Assembly (NCBI GenBank): GCA_964348015.1
Contig: CAYGBC010000027.1
Span: forward strand, 1 to 33,908
Direction: 5' to 3'
Length of the DNA: 33,908 bases
Origin: SOIA01 sp964348015
Lineage (GTDB): Bacteria > Acidobacteriota > Aminicenantia > Aminicenantales > Aminicenantaceae
The position numbers and the translations under genes were made by a program. A model generated the notes under the pieces. The model was not told the DNA's origin. It made no database searches and worked only from the letters and a program-made list of their open reading frames with translations. Below are positions 7,877 to 16,443 of this stretch, piece by piece. How positions within the stretch are numbered: the stretch's first letter is position 1; each line of letters starts with the position of its first letter.

Positions 7877-8058
7877 CATGTGTCCCATGTGTGACAAAAA
7901 TGACTCAAATCCGCTAAAAATATGATACGGGGACTAAAGGAAGGATTAAAGGTAAGTCGCTGATAATATTGATAATTCTCTTTAAATTAAGGGATTACCC
8001 ATCCGGCAGGGCATCGTCTTGCGAACGCCGCGTTCTCCCAGCTGAGCTAACCGCCCAC
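7877..8058 (-). repeat. direct repeat copy B ending in tRNA-Ala 5' half
   Basis: Second copy of the 182-base repeat described for 4171-4352, in the same orientation. Its tRNA portion (8019-8058) matches 39 of 40 bases of the intact tRNA gene, with one change (8033). The stretch 8059-8268 beyond it holds no gene or clear signal. Confidence 0.85.
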
Positions 8059-8268
8059 GTTAAACATCCACTGTGAATAGAATAAGAAAATTTAACACTT
8101 TTTGGGGATTTTTTTACTTATTTTGAGAAAGAGGCAGGTCATCAGAGCATCATACCTGATTCCCGTCTGCTGTTCATTTTCAATGAACTGAACTCGGCGT
8201 CTCTCGAAACAATTTTTCACGTATCTTTTGCTATTACCAAGTTTTCCTTTTATCTTATGGGCTTTCTC

Positions 8269-9765
8269 CTACAGGTTTTCCACGAGTGAAGTATCATTCT
8301 CGAAATCCCAGAGCGCTCGGATCTTTAAATCCAGGAGAGCCAGTTTGTAATTGATCAAAGCTTCCACCTCGTTGAGTCTTTCCTGCGACAGTTGAAGCTG
8401 ATAAAACTGGAGGTCTTTGGAGGACAGGTCTCCAGTTTTGTAGCGCTCCAGGTTGATTTCATACGTGAGCTGAGCGTTTCTGACGTTTTTTCCTGCGATA
8501 TCAATCTGCCTTTCCTGGTTCAGCAGGTTGCGGTACGCCTCTCGAATCTGATATTTGATATTCTTCTGCTCTTCGCTGGCCGTGAGTCTTCTTATCTCGA
8601 CTTGTGCTCGGGAAGCCGCCATGTGATGCTTCTTCTGTCCCCAATCGAAGACAGGGATGTTCAATGAGAGAGCGATCAACCTGTCTCTGTTGGGAGAGTC
8701 ATACAGGCTCGCGAATCGTTCATTAACACCTGTCAGCCCAAAAGAGAGATCCACCGAGGCTTTAAATTCATTTTCCGCTCCAGCTCGAACGAGCTCATCC
8801 AGAGCGTACTGGATCTCGATTTCCCTCTGCCTGATTTCCATCCGGTTCTTCAACCCGTGGTCGATAGCCCAGCTCAGGTTCACTTCAACGATTTTCTTCA
8901 GAATGTCGGCACTCACATCAATCTCTTCCTCCAGGGGAAGCCCGAGGAGGATTTTAAAATTGTCCAGAGCGTTCTGATGCTGCATCTTTCGGTTTTCCAG
9001 AGAGGCCAAACTGTTATCGCGGGTGAGCTCCGCCTGATAGAGCTCATCGGGAGCAGATATGCCGGTTCTCACCTTGCTTTCCATGATTTTGTAACTTTCC
9101 ATCGCATTCTGGTATTCCTCAAGCGCTATCTGAATACTCATTCGGGAATAGTAGAGTTCCAGGAATTGTTGAGTGACCTGCTTTTCTATTTCCAGTCTTC
9201 TGAGGGCGTAATTGATCTGAGAGTCTTCCAGAGCGAACTCCAATTCTCTGATCCTCATTTTCGTTCGGTTGTACGTGAATATGGGCTGTTTAAGCGCGAA
9301 GTACAGAGAATTGCTGAAAGTCGCCTCTTTGACGGACCCGGTGAAAGAGCTGGAGGCTTCTTGCCAGTTAAACCTGTCCACGATCATCAGTGTCCCGTCT
9401 GTCCATTTAATCGGCTGAGTGATGGAGAAGCGGGCTTCAGTCTTGAGGCTCTCCTGTGTGTAGTAACTAGAGGTTAAGTCATCAAACACTCTCTGGCTGG
9501 AGATACTGATAGGGGTTATACTCAGATAAAACTGGGATTTAAGTCCGGCCTGCTCAGCCCAAAGGTTTCTCTCGCTGGTCTCCAGCCGGAGGCCCGCATC
9601 AATTAGCGAGGGGCTGCTTTTTTCAGCGATGGCAAGCGCTTGCTCCAGCGTGAGCTCCTCTGCCTGCAGCTGAAAAAAGAAAGAGACAGATACAAAAATT
9701 GAAATGAATACTGGAATCATCCGAAAGCTTTTTGACCTTCTCGACTTTTCGTTTTTACGTTTCAT
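8269..9765 (-). CDS. TolC-family outer-membrane efflux protein
   Basis: A 498-residue exported protein. The ATG at 9765 is preferred because AAAGGCGGTG lies 9 bases before it; an in-frame GTG four codons upstream would overlap that site. A basic N-region and a hydrophobic signal segment (IPVFISIFVSVSFFF) end near a likely cleavage after QLQA, followed by ELTLEQALAIAEKSSPSLIDA, the standard start of outer-membrane efflux proteins. Two long alpha-helical repeats with coiled-coil character follow, including VTQQFLELYYSRMSI and YRNLLNQERQIDIAGKNV, and the second half contains the conserved LERYKTGDLSSKDL. It should trimerise into an outer-membrane channel for a tripartite or type I exporter. No inner-membrane partner is adjacent, although the PadR-linked permease is the nearest transporter. 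Confidence 0.9.
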   Translation of the reverse strand: MKRKNEKSRRSKSFRMIPVFISIFVSVSFFFQLQAEELTLEQALAIAEKSSPSLIDAGLRLETSERNLWAEQAGLKSQFYLSITPISISSQRVFDDLTSSYYTQESLKTEARFSITQPIKWTDGTLMIVDRFNWQEASSSFTGSVKEATFSNSLYFALKQPIFTYNRTKMRIRELEFALEDSQINYALRRLEIEKQVTQQFLELYYSRMSIQIALEEYQNAMESYKIMESKVRTGISAPDELYQAELTRDNSLASLENRKMQHQNALDNFKILLGLPLEEEIDVSADILKKIVEVNLSWAIDHGLKNRMEIRQREIEIQYALDELVRAGAENEFKASVDLSFGLTGVNERFASLYDSPNRDRLIALSLNIPVFDWGQKKHHMAASRAQVEIRRLTASEEQKNIKYQIREAYRNLLNQERQIDIAGKNVRNAQLTYEINLERYKTGDLSSKDLQFYQLQLSQERLNEVEALINYKLALLDLKIRALWDFENDTSLVENL

Positions 9766-10061
9766 TTTGTTAATCACCGCCTTTATTCTCTTATTCCGGT
9801 CAATTTGACAAATGCGATTGAATTCTCATGCTCATTCTTTCTCTTCTTTTTACACTACCAACAAATATCTAATGGTTCAATATTTTTCCTTCATCTCAAC
9901 CTTTCTTTTCTACCCACGCAACATACATTTTCGTATGACTCCAACTCAAATTCAGCAGGAGCTCACCTAGACCTATTTGGATTTACAAAAAGGGGGAGAG
10001 AATAGACGTTAAGAAGAAATTTACCTTGTCTTTCAGGAGCAAACGGCAAGTCAGGAAAATT

Positions 10062-11108
10062 CTATGAAAAATCCAGTTCCATATTCAACAGGTCATCCTC
10101 ACTAAAGGTATTCCCACAGCTCCGGCATTCATAACGAATCGGCTCAGCCGCTTTGCTGGCAGTTTTTATCTCCCTTGCTGTGCCGTGACAATTCGGACAC
10201 TCCATTTTTTTCCGAGTATCGATTCTTTTCAAGTCGTCTGACCGGAGAGCCCCCCTCTTTTCAGTGGAAACCTTGCATTCTTGAAACGCCGGTCTACCTT
10301 TTCGACTGTAAGAGACCAAAGCCTGAACCACTTCCCATCCGATTTTTCCCTTTTCCGCCATTTCAGTGATCTCTTCCAGAGCGGTCCTGTTGTCATACGG
10401 AGTCGGCCGATGAGGCCTGGGCGAAAGGAGGGCATCATAAATGTCGCACACAGAAATAATCTCAATCATGTCATCTCTCATCGGAATACCGAGAGGGTAC
10501 CCCGATCCATCTCTGCGTTCATGGTGTTCCTTGGCGGCCCATGCCGCAAATTTCCCGTGGTCCTGAAGGAAGTAACTGAGAAGCACGAATCCAGCCATGG
10601 AATGGTGCTCCAGGATGATCTTGTCTACCCTTGTGAGGGGTTCCTTTTTTTTCAGTATCTTCAGCGGAACGTTGATTTTTCCGAAATCATGAATGGTTCC
10701 GGCCATCACTTCGACAATCCAGTCCTCGGTCTCTTTCAGCAGGTCCTGTGCAAGAAGCACGGACAGGGCGAAGACGACCAGAGAATGCCGGTAGGTATAA
10801 GGATCATTTTTCTTAAAATAGTCGAAAAATTCCAAAAGAGATGTATTGAAACCGATCTTGCTCATCAGAGTTAGCGCTTGAGCTTGATGAGGCTTTTCAA
10901 AATCGATATTGTACGGTGAATCCTGGAAATGTCGGCGCAAATCTTGATAGACAGTGCCGTGCTTCAAGATAGGACACGATTGATAAACTGTATCTTTATT
11001 GGATGCGATCAACTCATCCAGGATTTCTGGCGTTAGCTCCTTGCCCCCCGGAAGAAGCTGTTTGTAATCCAATGTGTACACTGGACAAACAAGCTTAAAA
11101 GCCTTCAT
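10062..11108 (-). CDS. HD-GYP domain protein with C-terminal zinc ribbon (copy 1)
   Basis: A 348-residue cytoplasmic protein. The ATG at 11108 is chosen by alignment with its paralogue, whose start matches exactly. The N-terminal domain has CPVYTLDYKQLLP and ELTPEILDELIAS. The HD-GYP domain has its metal and catalytic residues: His108, His140-Asp141 (HDFGK), His168/His169, His195/His196 (HHERRDGSGYP, GYP motif intact) and Asp222. HD-GYP proteins hydrolyse c-di-GMP and related dinucleotides. A zinc ribbon (CPNCHG and CRSCG) ends the protein, suggesting a nucleic-acid or protein contact. There is no receiver or membrane segment. A paralogue lies directly upstream on the same strand. Confidence 0.9.
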   Translation of the reverse strand: MKAFKLVCPVYTLDYKQLLPGGKELTPEILDELIASNKDTVYQSCPILKHGTVYQDLRRHFQDSPYNIDFEKPHQAQALTLMSKIGFNTSLLEFFDYFKKNDPYTYRHSLVVFALSVLLAQDLLKETEDWIVEVMAGTIHDFGKINVPLKILKKKEPLTRVDKIILEHHSMAGFVLLSYFLQDHGKFAAWAAKEHHERRDGSGYPLGIPMRDDMIEIISVCDIYDALLSPRPHRPTPYDNRTALEEITEMAEKGKIGWEVVQALVSYSRKGRPAFQECKVSTEKRGALRSDDLKRIDTRKKMECPNCHGTAREIKTASKAAEPIRYECRSCGNTFSEDDLLNMELDFS

Positions 11109-11557
11109 GAGTTTCAATTTCTTATGCACCGCTTAAAACGCAATGAATCCTTCTTCTGAAGGGATTCTGCTTCTGTGCGAGCCTCCTTTTCCTTGCTTAT
11201 CTCGTTTTACTCGCTGACTTACGCTGTCTCTTGTATCACAGAAAAGAAAGACCGTCAACCCATGAAAATTCCATTGTCAAGGCAACGGGAAAATGTCCGG
11301 TTTGACTTTCACCTTGATAACTCTTTCCAGGCAGCAATTATGATGAAGGGAGGGCTGATTCCTACTCCACGGATGAACGAGAAATAATTTTGAGAAACCG
11401 TTTCTGTCCGGAGACTTTGAATAAAAAATCAAGGTTACGAGCCACTCATTCCCAAAGAAACAGCAATTTCCGGACATCGGGTAGCCAGAAAAATAAGCTG
11501 GTAATCGCTGGAACTCAAACGTGCGGATTGAGACTGGATAAAATCTTCCTCTGGAGT
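11109..11557. other. intergenic spacer between the two HD-GYP genes
   Basis: No credible gene on either strand. The part nearest copy 1 shows patchy similarity to the region upstream of copy 2 (TTTTCTGTG, GAGA, and an A-rich run before a CGCxCAGAA motif), suggesting the duplication included upstream sequence. A strong hairpin lies at 11145-11167. Confidence 0.5.
11145..11167 (-). promoter_or_regulatory. leader hairpin upstream of HD-GYP copy 1
   Basis: Minus strand GAATCCCTTC, loop AGAA, GAAGGATTC: nine pairs with one bulged C, 37 bases before the start codon. ATTGCGTTTTAAG follows, so it could act as a weak attenuator or a translation-controlling hairpin. Structure is visible; role is inference. 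Confidence 0.45.
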
Positions 11558-12601
11558 CTAATGCTTCTCCATTTCTATATTGATCAAGTCCTGATTATCA
11601 AATTCCTTCCCACAGCTCGCGCATGAGTAACGTGTGTATTCAGCTCCATCTTTTATGGTCGTTTTCCCTTTGGCAGTGCCGTGACAATTCGGACACCTTA
11701 GGCTTTTGTCAACAACTCCATAGACCGTATCTGTCGGGGGAGTCCCCCTCTTTTCAGTGGACACATTGACTTCTTGAATAGGAGGCCGGTCCTTCCGGCT
11801 GTAAGACACCAATCCCTGGACCACCTCCCAGCCAATTTTTCCCTTCTGCGCCATATCCGTGAGTTCTTCCAGTGCTGTCCTGTTGTCATACGGGGTTGGC
11901 CGATGAGGCCGTGGCGAAAGCAGGGCATCATACACGTCGCACACGGCGATGATCTCAACCATATTATCTTCCAGTTTGAGGCCCAGAGGATACCCGGAGC
12001 CATCTCTCCGTTCATGGTGTTCCTTAGCCACCCATGCCGCAAACTTCCCGTAGTCCTGGAGGTAGTAACTGAGAAGCACAAAACCCGCCAAAGCATGGTG
12101 TTCAAGGATGATCCTATCCACATCGGTGATCGTTTCAGTCTTTTTCAAGATCTTCAGCGGAACGCTGACTTTGCCGAAATCATGAATGGTCCCGGCCATG
12201 ACATCGATGATCCAGTCTTCGGTCTCCCCCAGCAAGTCCTGTGCCAGGAGCACTGACAGGGCGAAGACGACCAAAGAGTGTCGATAGGTATAATCATCAT
12301 TCTTCTTAAAATAATCGAAAAATTCCAGAAGCGGTGGAGTGAAACTGATCTTGTTCATTAGAGTCATTGCCACAGCTCTGTTGATCCCCTGGAAGATCGT
12401 GTCGTACGGAGGAACCTTGAGAAAACCGCGCAAATCTTTAAAAAGGGTGCCGTGCTCCAAAAAAGCACGCGTCGGATAAGATGTGCCTTTCTGGGAGGCT
12501 ATCAATTTGTCCAGGACTTCCGGCGTTAACTCCGTATTGGCTGGAAGAAGCTGTTTGAAGTCCAGTGTATGCACAGGGCAGACAACTTTAGGTATTTTCA
12601 T
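11558..12601 (-). CDS. HD-GYP domain protein with C-terminal zinc ribbon (copy 2)
   Basis: A 347-residue paralogue of the neighbouring gene, alignable along its whole length. It starts MKIPKVVCPVHTLDFKQLLP after AAAGGACCAAGATTC. The HD-GYP motifs are complete: YTYRHSLVVFALSVLLAQDL, IHDFGKVSVPLKIL, HHALAGFVLLSYYLQDYGK, HHERRDGSGYPLG and CDVYDALLSPRPHRPTPYDN. The C-terminal zinc ribbon has CPNCHG and CASCG. Divergence is concentrated in the linker before the ribbon and at residues 35-75. The enzyme probably cleaves c-di-GMP or a related signal. Retention of all catalytic residues in both copies argues against one being inactive. Confidence 0.9.
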   Translation of the reverse strand: MKIPKVVCPVHTLDFKQLLPANTELTPEVLDKLIASQKGTSYPTRAFLEHGTLFKDLRGFLKVPPYDTIFQGINRAVAMTLMNKISFTPPLLEFFDYFKKNDDYTYRHSLVVFALSVLLAQDLLGETEDWIIDVMAGTIHDFGKVSVPLKILKKTETITDVDRIILEHHALAGFVLLSYYLQDYGKFAAWVAKEHHERRDGSGYPLGLKLEDNMVEIIAVCDVYDALLSPRPHRPTPYDNRTALEELTDMAQKGKIGWEVVQGLVSYSRKDRPPIQEVNVSTEKRGTPPTDTVYGVVDKSLRCPNCHGTAKGKTTIKDGAEYTRYSCASCGKEFDNQDLINIEMEKH

Positions 12602-12851
12602 GAATCTTGGTCCTTTGTTTCCCGGTTAAAAAAGGGAACAAGTTTGATTTGGATGGCATGAGGTTTCTGCGCGGGCTTCAATTTTACTCTTTTCTATCCT
12701 GATTCACTGTCCACCATTCTCTCTCATTTTTACCACAGAGAAAAGCCAAGGTCAAACAGAATGAAGAGCGGAGATGAGTTGTATCTGAATTTGACACTGA
12801 AGGCTAAAAGAAGCCGGAGAAAATATCAATTATTGAGATATGATCCCATCT

Positions 12852-14204
12852 CTACTTTATGACTTGAAATCCCGGGTCTTTCTTCTCATCAAATTTGAGC
12901 TGCTTCCTGTCCAGGATTTTCCCCTGAAGGATCACGATATCCACGTTGCGAGTCTGACTGATGGCTTTGTCCGGACGGCCGCTGACGACCAAGACATTGG
13001 CAAGCTTTCCAGGAGTCAACGTCCCCCATTCTTCCTGGTCTTCCATCAGCAGGGCGGCGTTCTTGGTAGCCGCGGTGATAGCTTCCAGAGGAGTCAACCC
13101 CGCTTCGACAAGCAATTCCAGCTCCCGGTGGATTCCTTCGCCCATGAAGACACCCGGATACGGAGCATCCGTCCCTGCGGATAAAAGGATACCTGAATCG
13201 AACAGTTTTTTTGTATTCTTTTGAGCCTGCTTGAGTGTCTGGATCGAGCCGAAATTTTCTGCTCGAGAACTCCCCTGGGGTCTGACTTTACGTGCCACCC
13301 AGGACCTGAGATCCTTGAGGAACCAGGGCGGTGTCGTGTCTCGCACAAGAGGGTCGTCCAGGTAGCTCAAGTCAGCGAACCTTCGCGCCACTCCGCTCTC
13401 AGCGACAGCGAGAGTCGTGATGCAGCGGATCCTGTTCCGTCTCATCGCTTTTACGAAATCCTCGGGAACATTTTCCTTGAACATGTGGGCATAGGCTGAT
13501 ATTCCACACTCCATTAATTCCTGAGAAGAGGAATGGACAAATACTCTCATCGATTCCTGTTTTGCCGCATTGGCCAGAATGTCGATCATCTGGTGGGAAA
13601 GGCCTGTGTACACTTTGACGACATCAACGTTTGCGCTCTTCAATCGGCCGATGAGTTTTGGTATTTGATAACGAGAGGAGAGGGCGTAGGAAATCGACGG
13701 CCATCCAGGATCAGCTCCGTTGATGATCGGGCCCGCACAGTAGATTCGGGGTCCAAGGACCCGCCCGGCCTCCACCTCCTGACGAAGCTGCAGTATAAAG
13801 TCAAGATTATTGCCCAGGTCCAGGATGGTCGTGACTCCCGAATACAGGAGTGAATTGAGGTATCTCTGATAACCCAGAAAATCCACCGAAACACCATCCC
13901 AGCCCCCGCACAAGTGCACGTGCATATCCGCCAGGCCCGGCATGACTGTTTTTCCCTTCATGTTGACCATCCGGGCATCTGGAGGAATCTTCAAATCACT
14001 CATAACTCCGACGGCTTCGAGCCTGCGGCCCCGTATGACCACAGCACCGTTTTCAAATGGGACTCCGCCGTTCCCATCAATGATAACCGCATTGTACAGG
14101 CATATCGGCTTCTGATTTTTCTGTATGGCAAGACCGGAAGAAGCCGCAAGAAGAAAAACAAAAATCACGGCAATGATTGGACGGAGGATTGAAAGATATT
14201 TCAT
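12852..14204 (-). CDS. secreted metal-dependent amidohydrolase (imidazolonepropionase-like)
   Basis: 450 residues from the ATG at 14204, preceded by AAGGAGGGGGCGC; longer in-frame starts have no ribosome site and would bury the signal peptide. The signal segment ILRPIIAVIFVFLLAASSGLA shows export. The TIM-barrel metal site includes HxH at His95/His97 (GLADMHVHLCGG), Lys197 (VDVVKVYTG), His224 (VFVHSSS), His240 and Asp346 (SAGTDAPYPG), the standard amidohydrolase set. The C-terminal beta-sandwich contains GTLTPGKLANVLVVSGRP. Related enzymes include Xaa-Pro dipeptidases, imidazolonepropionases and amide or carbamate hydrolases; export favours a dipeptidase-like role. Substrate not determined. 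Confidence 0.88.
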   Translation of the reverse strand: MKYLSILRPIIAVIFVFLLAASSGLAIQKNQKPICLYNAVIIDGNGGVPFENGAVVIRGRRLEAVGVMSDLKIPPDARMVNMKGKTVMPGLADMHVHLCGGWDGVSVDFLGYQRYLNSLLYSGVTTILDLGNNLDFILQLRQEVEAGRVLGPRIYCAGPIINGADPGWPSISYALSSRYQIPKLIGRLKSANVDVVKVYTGLSHQMIDILANAAKQESMRVFVHSSSQELMECGISAYAHMFKENVPEDFVKAMRRNRIRCITTLAVAESGVARRFADLSYLDDPLVRDTTPPWFLKDLRSWVARKVRPQGSSRAENFGSIQTLKQAQKNTKKLFDSGILLSAGTDAPYPGVFMGEGIHRELELLVEAGLTPLEAITAATKNAALLMEDQEEWGTLTPGKLANVLVVSGRPDKAISQTRNVDIVILQGKILDRKQLKFDEKKDPGFQVIK

Positions 14205-14268
14205 GCGCCCCCTCCTTTTGTCGAAAACCATGAGAGTTTCTTTTCGAATTTCGAATATCCCCACAGAG

Positions 14269-14298
14269 CTTATATCACAGTCAAAAATCTTATGTCAA
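14269..14298 (-). promoter_or_regulatory. promoter candidate for the amidohydrolase gene
   Basis: Minus strand TTGACA (14298-14293), an 18-base spacer and TATAAG (14274-14269), about 65 bases before the start codon. Confidence 0.5.
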
Positions 14299-14353
14299 AG
14301 TTTCTGAAAAGTATATTTCTTCAAAATACACAAGAAACATCGTGCACCCCTAA

Positions 14354-14388
14354 AATCACAAAATCAGTGACACTGAAATTTTGTGGTT
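14354..14388. repeat. hairpin in a 430-base gene-free spacer
   Basis: CACAAAATCAGTG and CACTG-AA-ATTTTGTG pair over 13 bases with a two-base bulge and a one-base loop, extended by A-T pairs. No T-run follows. The rest of 14205-14633 contains no gene I can support, only the amidohydrolase promoter at its left end. Confidence 0.45.
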
Positions 14389-14633
14389 ATTATGAATAAA
14401 ATTCGGATGCTGGATATTTCGAAAGCAGGATTATGGTTTGCGGTTCAGAAAAAAAAGTTCAAAAACGTTGTGTATCTGTGAATGAAGTGCGGCGGCTGAA
14501 ATCGATTTCTGTATCGGGAAGCTCTTAAAGACTACAGCACGGCAGAGGAGAAGCTATCCGCATGGACGTTAAGGAGATGTCTTTTTGTGCGCTTCTCAAT
14601 CAGCCAAAAATGAATCTGTCTATCTATTCTGAC

Positions 14634-16139
14634 CTATTTTTTTTCTTCCGCTTTGGCTTTCTTGATCTCTTCTATTCTCTTTTTATAGCGTTCAGCCCGT
14701 GTTCCGCCGGTTTCGACAGCTTTTTTCGCCGCTTTCAACGCCTCGTCGTATTTTTTCATCTTCAAATACACAAGACTCAGCACATCCCATTTATACGGAG
14801 CCTCAGCGAGCTCAACTGATTTTTTGGCGGCTACGAGCGCGCTCTCCAGATTTTTCCCTAAATTCCCCCAGAACCGAGCATAGCTGTAAAGTCTGTTGGA
14901 GTCATCCGTGAAATCCTCTATGTACTCGGGCCCGAAGACCTCCAGAGCTTTCTCCGGCTTGTCCAGCTTCATGTATATATCTGCAACAGCAAACACAACA
15001 TAAAAATTATCAGGTGCCATTTTGACGGCAAGCTCCATCATGGCTTCAACACTTTCTGTGTTCGACTTCTGCCCGACCCAGAAATTGACATAATCCCTGA
15101 GATCATACACGAGTCTGGAAACTCTTCCCTCCATAAAATCTTTTCCGTAGACTTCATTGGCCTTATCCTGTTCACCTTTGAGGGAGTACAATTCAGCCAG
15201 ATTTTTCATGTAGGACGGACTGGGATTATACTTCATGATTTCCTTGATCTTTTCCGCCAGCTCAATACCTCTGTCAAGATTATCCTTGTCCCTGACAATC
15301 CTCTGAACATAAGTATTGAGTACACTCGGATTATCCGGATATTTAGATGTGTATTCTTCGAAGAACTCAGTCGCTTCTCCTTTTGAACCAGAACGACGAT
15401 AGTAAGAACCCAGGTAGAGATAAGCGTCTCTCAACATTTTGCTCTCTGGGTATTTCCGGATGAACGCTTTGAACGGATCAGGGTTCCTTTCTCGACTGTA
15501 GATGGCTAAGGTTCCCAAAGAAAATTCGGCATATTCGGTATAGGTGACCTGTTCATCTCTGTACTCGGTCGTGCCTTTCTTCCCATCCGGATCAAGAGTT
15601 AATACCTCTTTATACAGTTCTGTCGCCTTTTCTTCATTATATCTCCGATCATATTTTCGGGCGAGCTTGAAGACCACTTCGATATTCTCAGGATTTTTGG
15701 CGTATTTTTCAGAGAGGAGTTTGAAGGTGTCGATGCCTTTTACGGTTTTTTCGACCCTTTCCAGAAATTTTTCGGGTGGGGGACCATACCCGACGTGCCA
15801 GTCGATCTCTGACCCGTCACTGCCCAGGATCAACACCGTCGGAGTGGCGCGGATGTTGTATCTCTCATAAACCGCATCACCTTCACCAACACCTCTGGTC
15901 GCCTGGTAAAGAATGAAATTGGAATGCAAAAAATCTTGGAATTTCTCGTTTTCGTAGAATTGCTGAACCAGCAATATACAGCCGCCTCAGCCAGGAGAGA
16001 AGAAGTCGACAAGAACCATTTTGCCTTCTTTCTTCGCTTCGGTGAAGGCCTCATCCAGGGTTCCTTTGAACCAATTCTGTCCGGCTGCGGCGGAGACGAA
16101 AACAAGAAGAAGAAGTGAAAACGCAAACAGCTTCTTCAT
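14634..16139 (-). CDS. candidate selenocysteine thioredoxin-like TPR protein
   Basis: One continuous frame of 502 codons with a single internal TGA (15989-15987), starting at the ATG at 16139 after AAGGAGGTCAAC. A signal peptide (LFAFSLLLLVFVSAAAG) is followed by a thioredoxin fold: MVLVDFFSPG, then TGA, then GGC. The TGA therefore occupies the first Cys of the CxxC motif (U51-G-G-C54); the cis-Pro loop RATPTVLIL follows as expected. From about residue 125 to the end, TPR-type helical repeats occur (YNEEKATELYKEVLTLDPDG, EKALEVFGPEY, KKYDEALKAAKKAVETG). Periplasmic thiol-redox activity is inferred. A SECIS-like hairpin lies just after the TGA. Alternatives are a nonsense mutation, a sequencing error, or a truncated 60-residue product. 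Confidence 0.8.
15954..15989 (-). promoter_or_regulatory. SECIS-like hairpin downstream of in-frame TGA
   Basis: The TGA is at 15989-15987. The stem ATTGCTG / CAGCAAT (seven perfect pairs) closes a GTT loop, and below a small internal loop GTA pairs with TAC. The loop begins 18 bases after the TGA and its first base is G. Bacterial SECIS elements need a hairpin in the coding sequence just after UGA with a G early in the apical loop, so both spacing and loop fit. Confidence 0.65.
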
Positions 16140-16187
16140 GTTGACCTCCTTCATCGACTTCATGTTCATTTATAAATACTTAGTTTA

Positions 16188-16216
16188 AATATAGGAATTC
16201 TCGCAAGCGTTGTCAA
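16188..16216 (-). promoter_or_regulatory. promoter of the thioredoxin-TPR gene
   Basis: Minus strand TTGACA (16216-16211), a 17-base spacer and TATATT (16193-16188), about 50 bases upstream of the start codon. The strong match indicates the gene is expressed rather than decayed. Confidence 0.7.
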
Positions 16217-16276
16217 ACAAAATAAAAAATTGGGGACTGTTGTACCCGCTCAATAATTCGGCAACTCTTTTATAAT

Positions 16277-16366
16277 GTCATTGCGAGCGAAGCGTGGCAA
16301 TCTCTTAAAATAAATGCATTCTCCCTTATGGGATTGCCACACTCCCTTCAGTCGCTCGCAACGACA
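16277..16366. repeat. palindromic intergenic repeat element (full)
   Basis: Left arm GTCATTGCGAGCGAAGCGTG + GCAATCTC (16277-16304); right arm GGGATTGCCACACTCC followed by GTCGCTCGCAACGACAC (16330-16366) is its imperfect inverse. The spacer is about 25 bases. A partial copy is at 2941-2995. Typical of a short non-autonomous repeat. The rest of 16140-16443 holds only the promoter described separately. Confidence 0.75.
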
Positions 16367-16443
16367 CTTTTATCTTCAATATTATCGCTTAAAGTGTTAC
16401 CGAATTACTGAGCATAAAGAACTTCCCCAATTTTTAACAATTT

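Noticed and set aside
9805..10005. Plus-strand 66-residue open frame between the TolC-like and HD-GYP genes
   Set aside because: Composition is Phe/Ser/Leu-rich as expected from T-rich spacer sequence; no start signal or family.
14440..14560. Possible transposase remnant in the spacer after the amidohydrolase gene
   Set aside because: Short frames with some charged residues exist but none gives a convincing match to a transposase motif.
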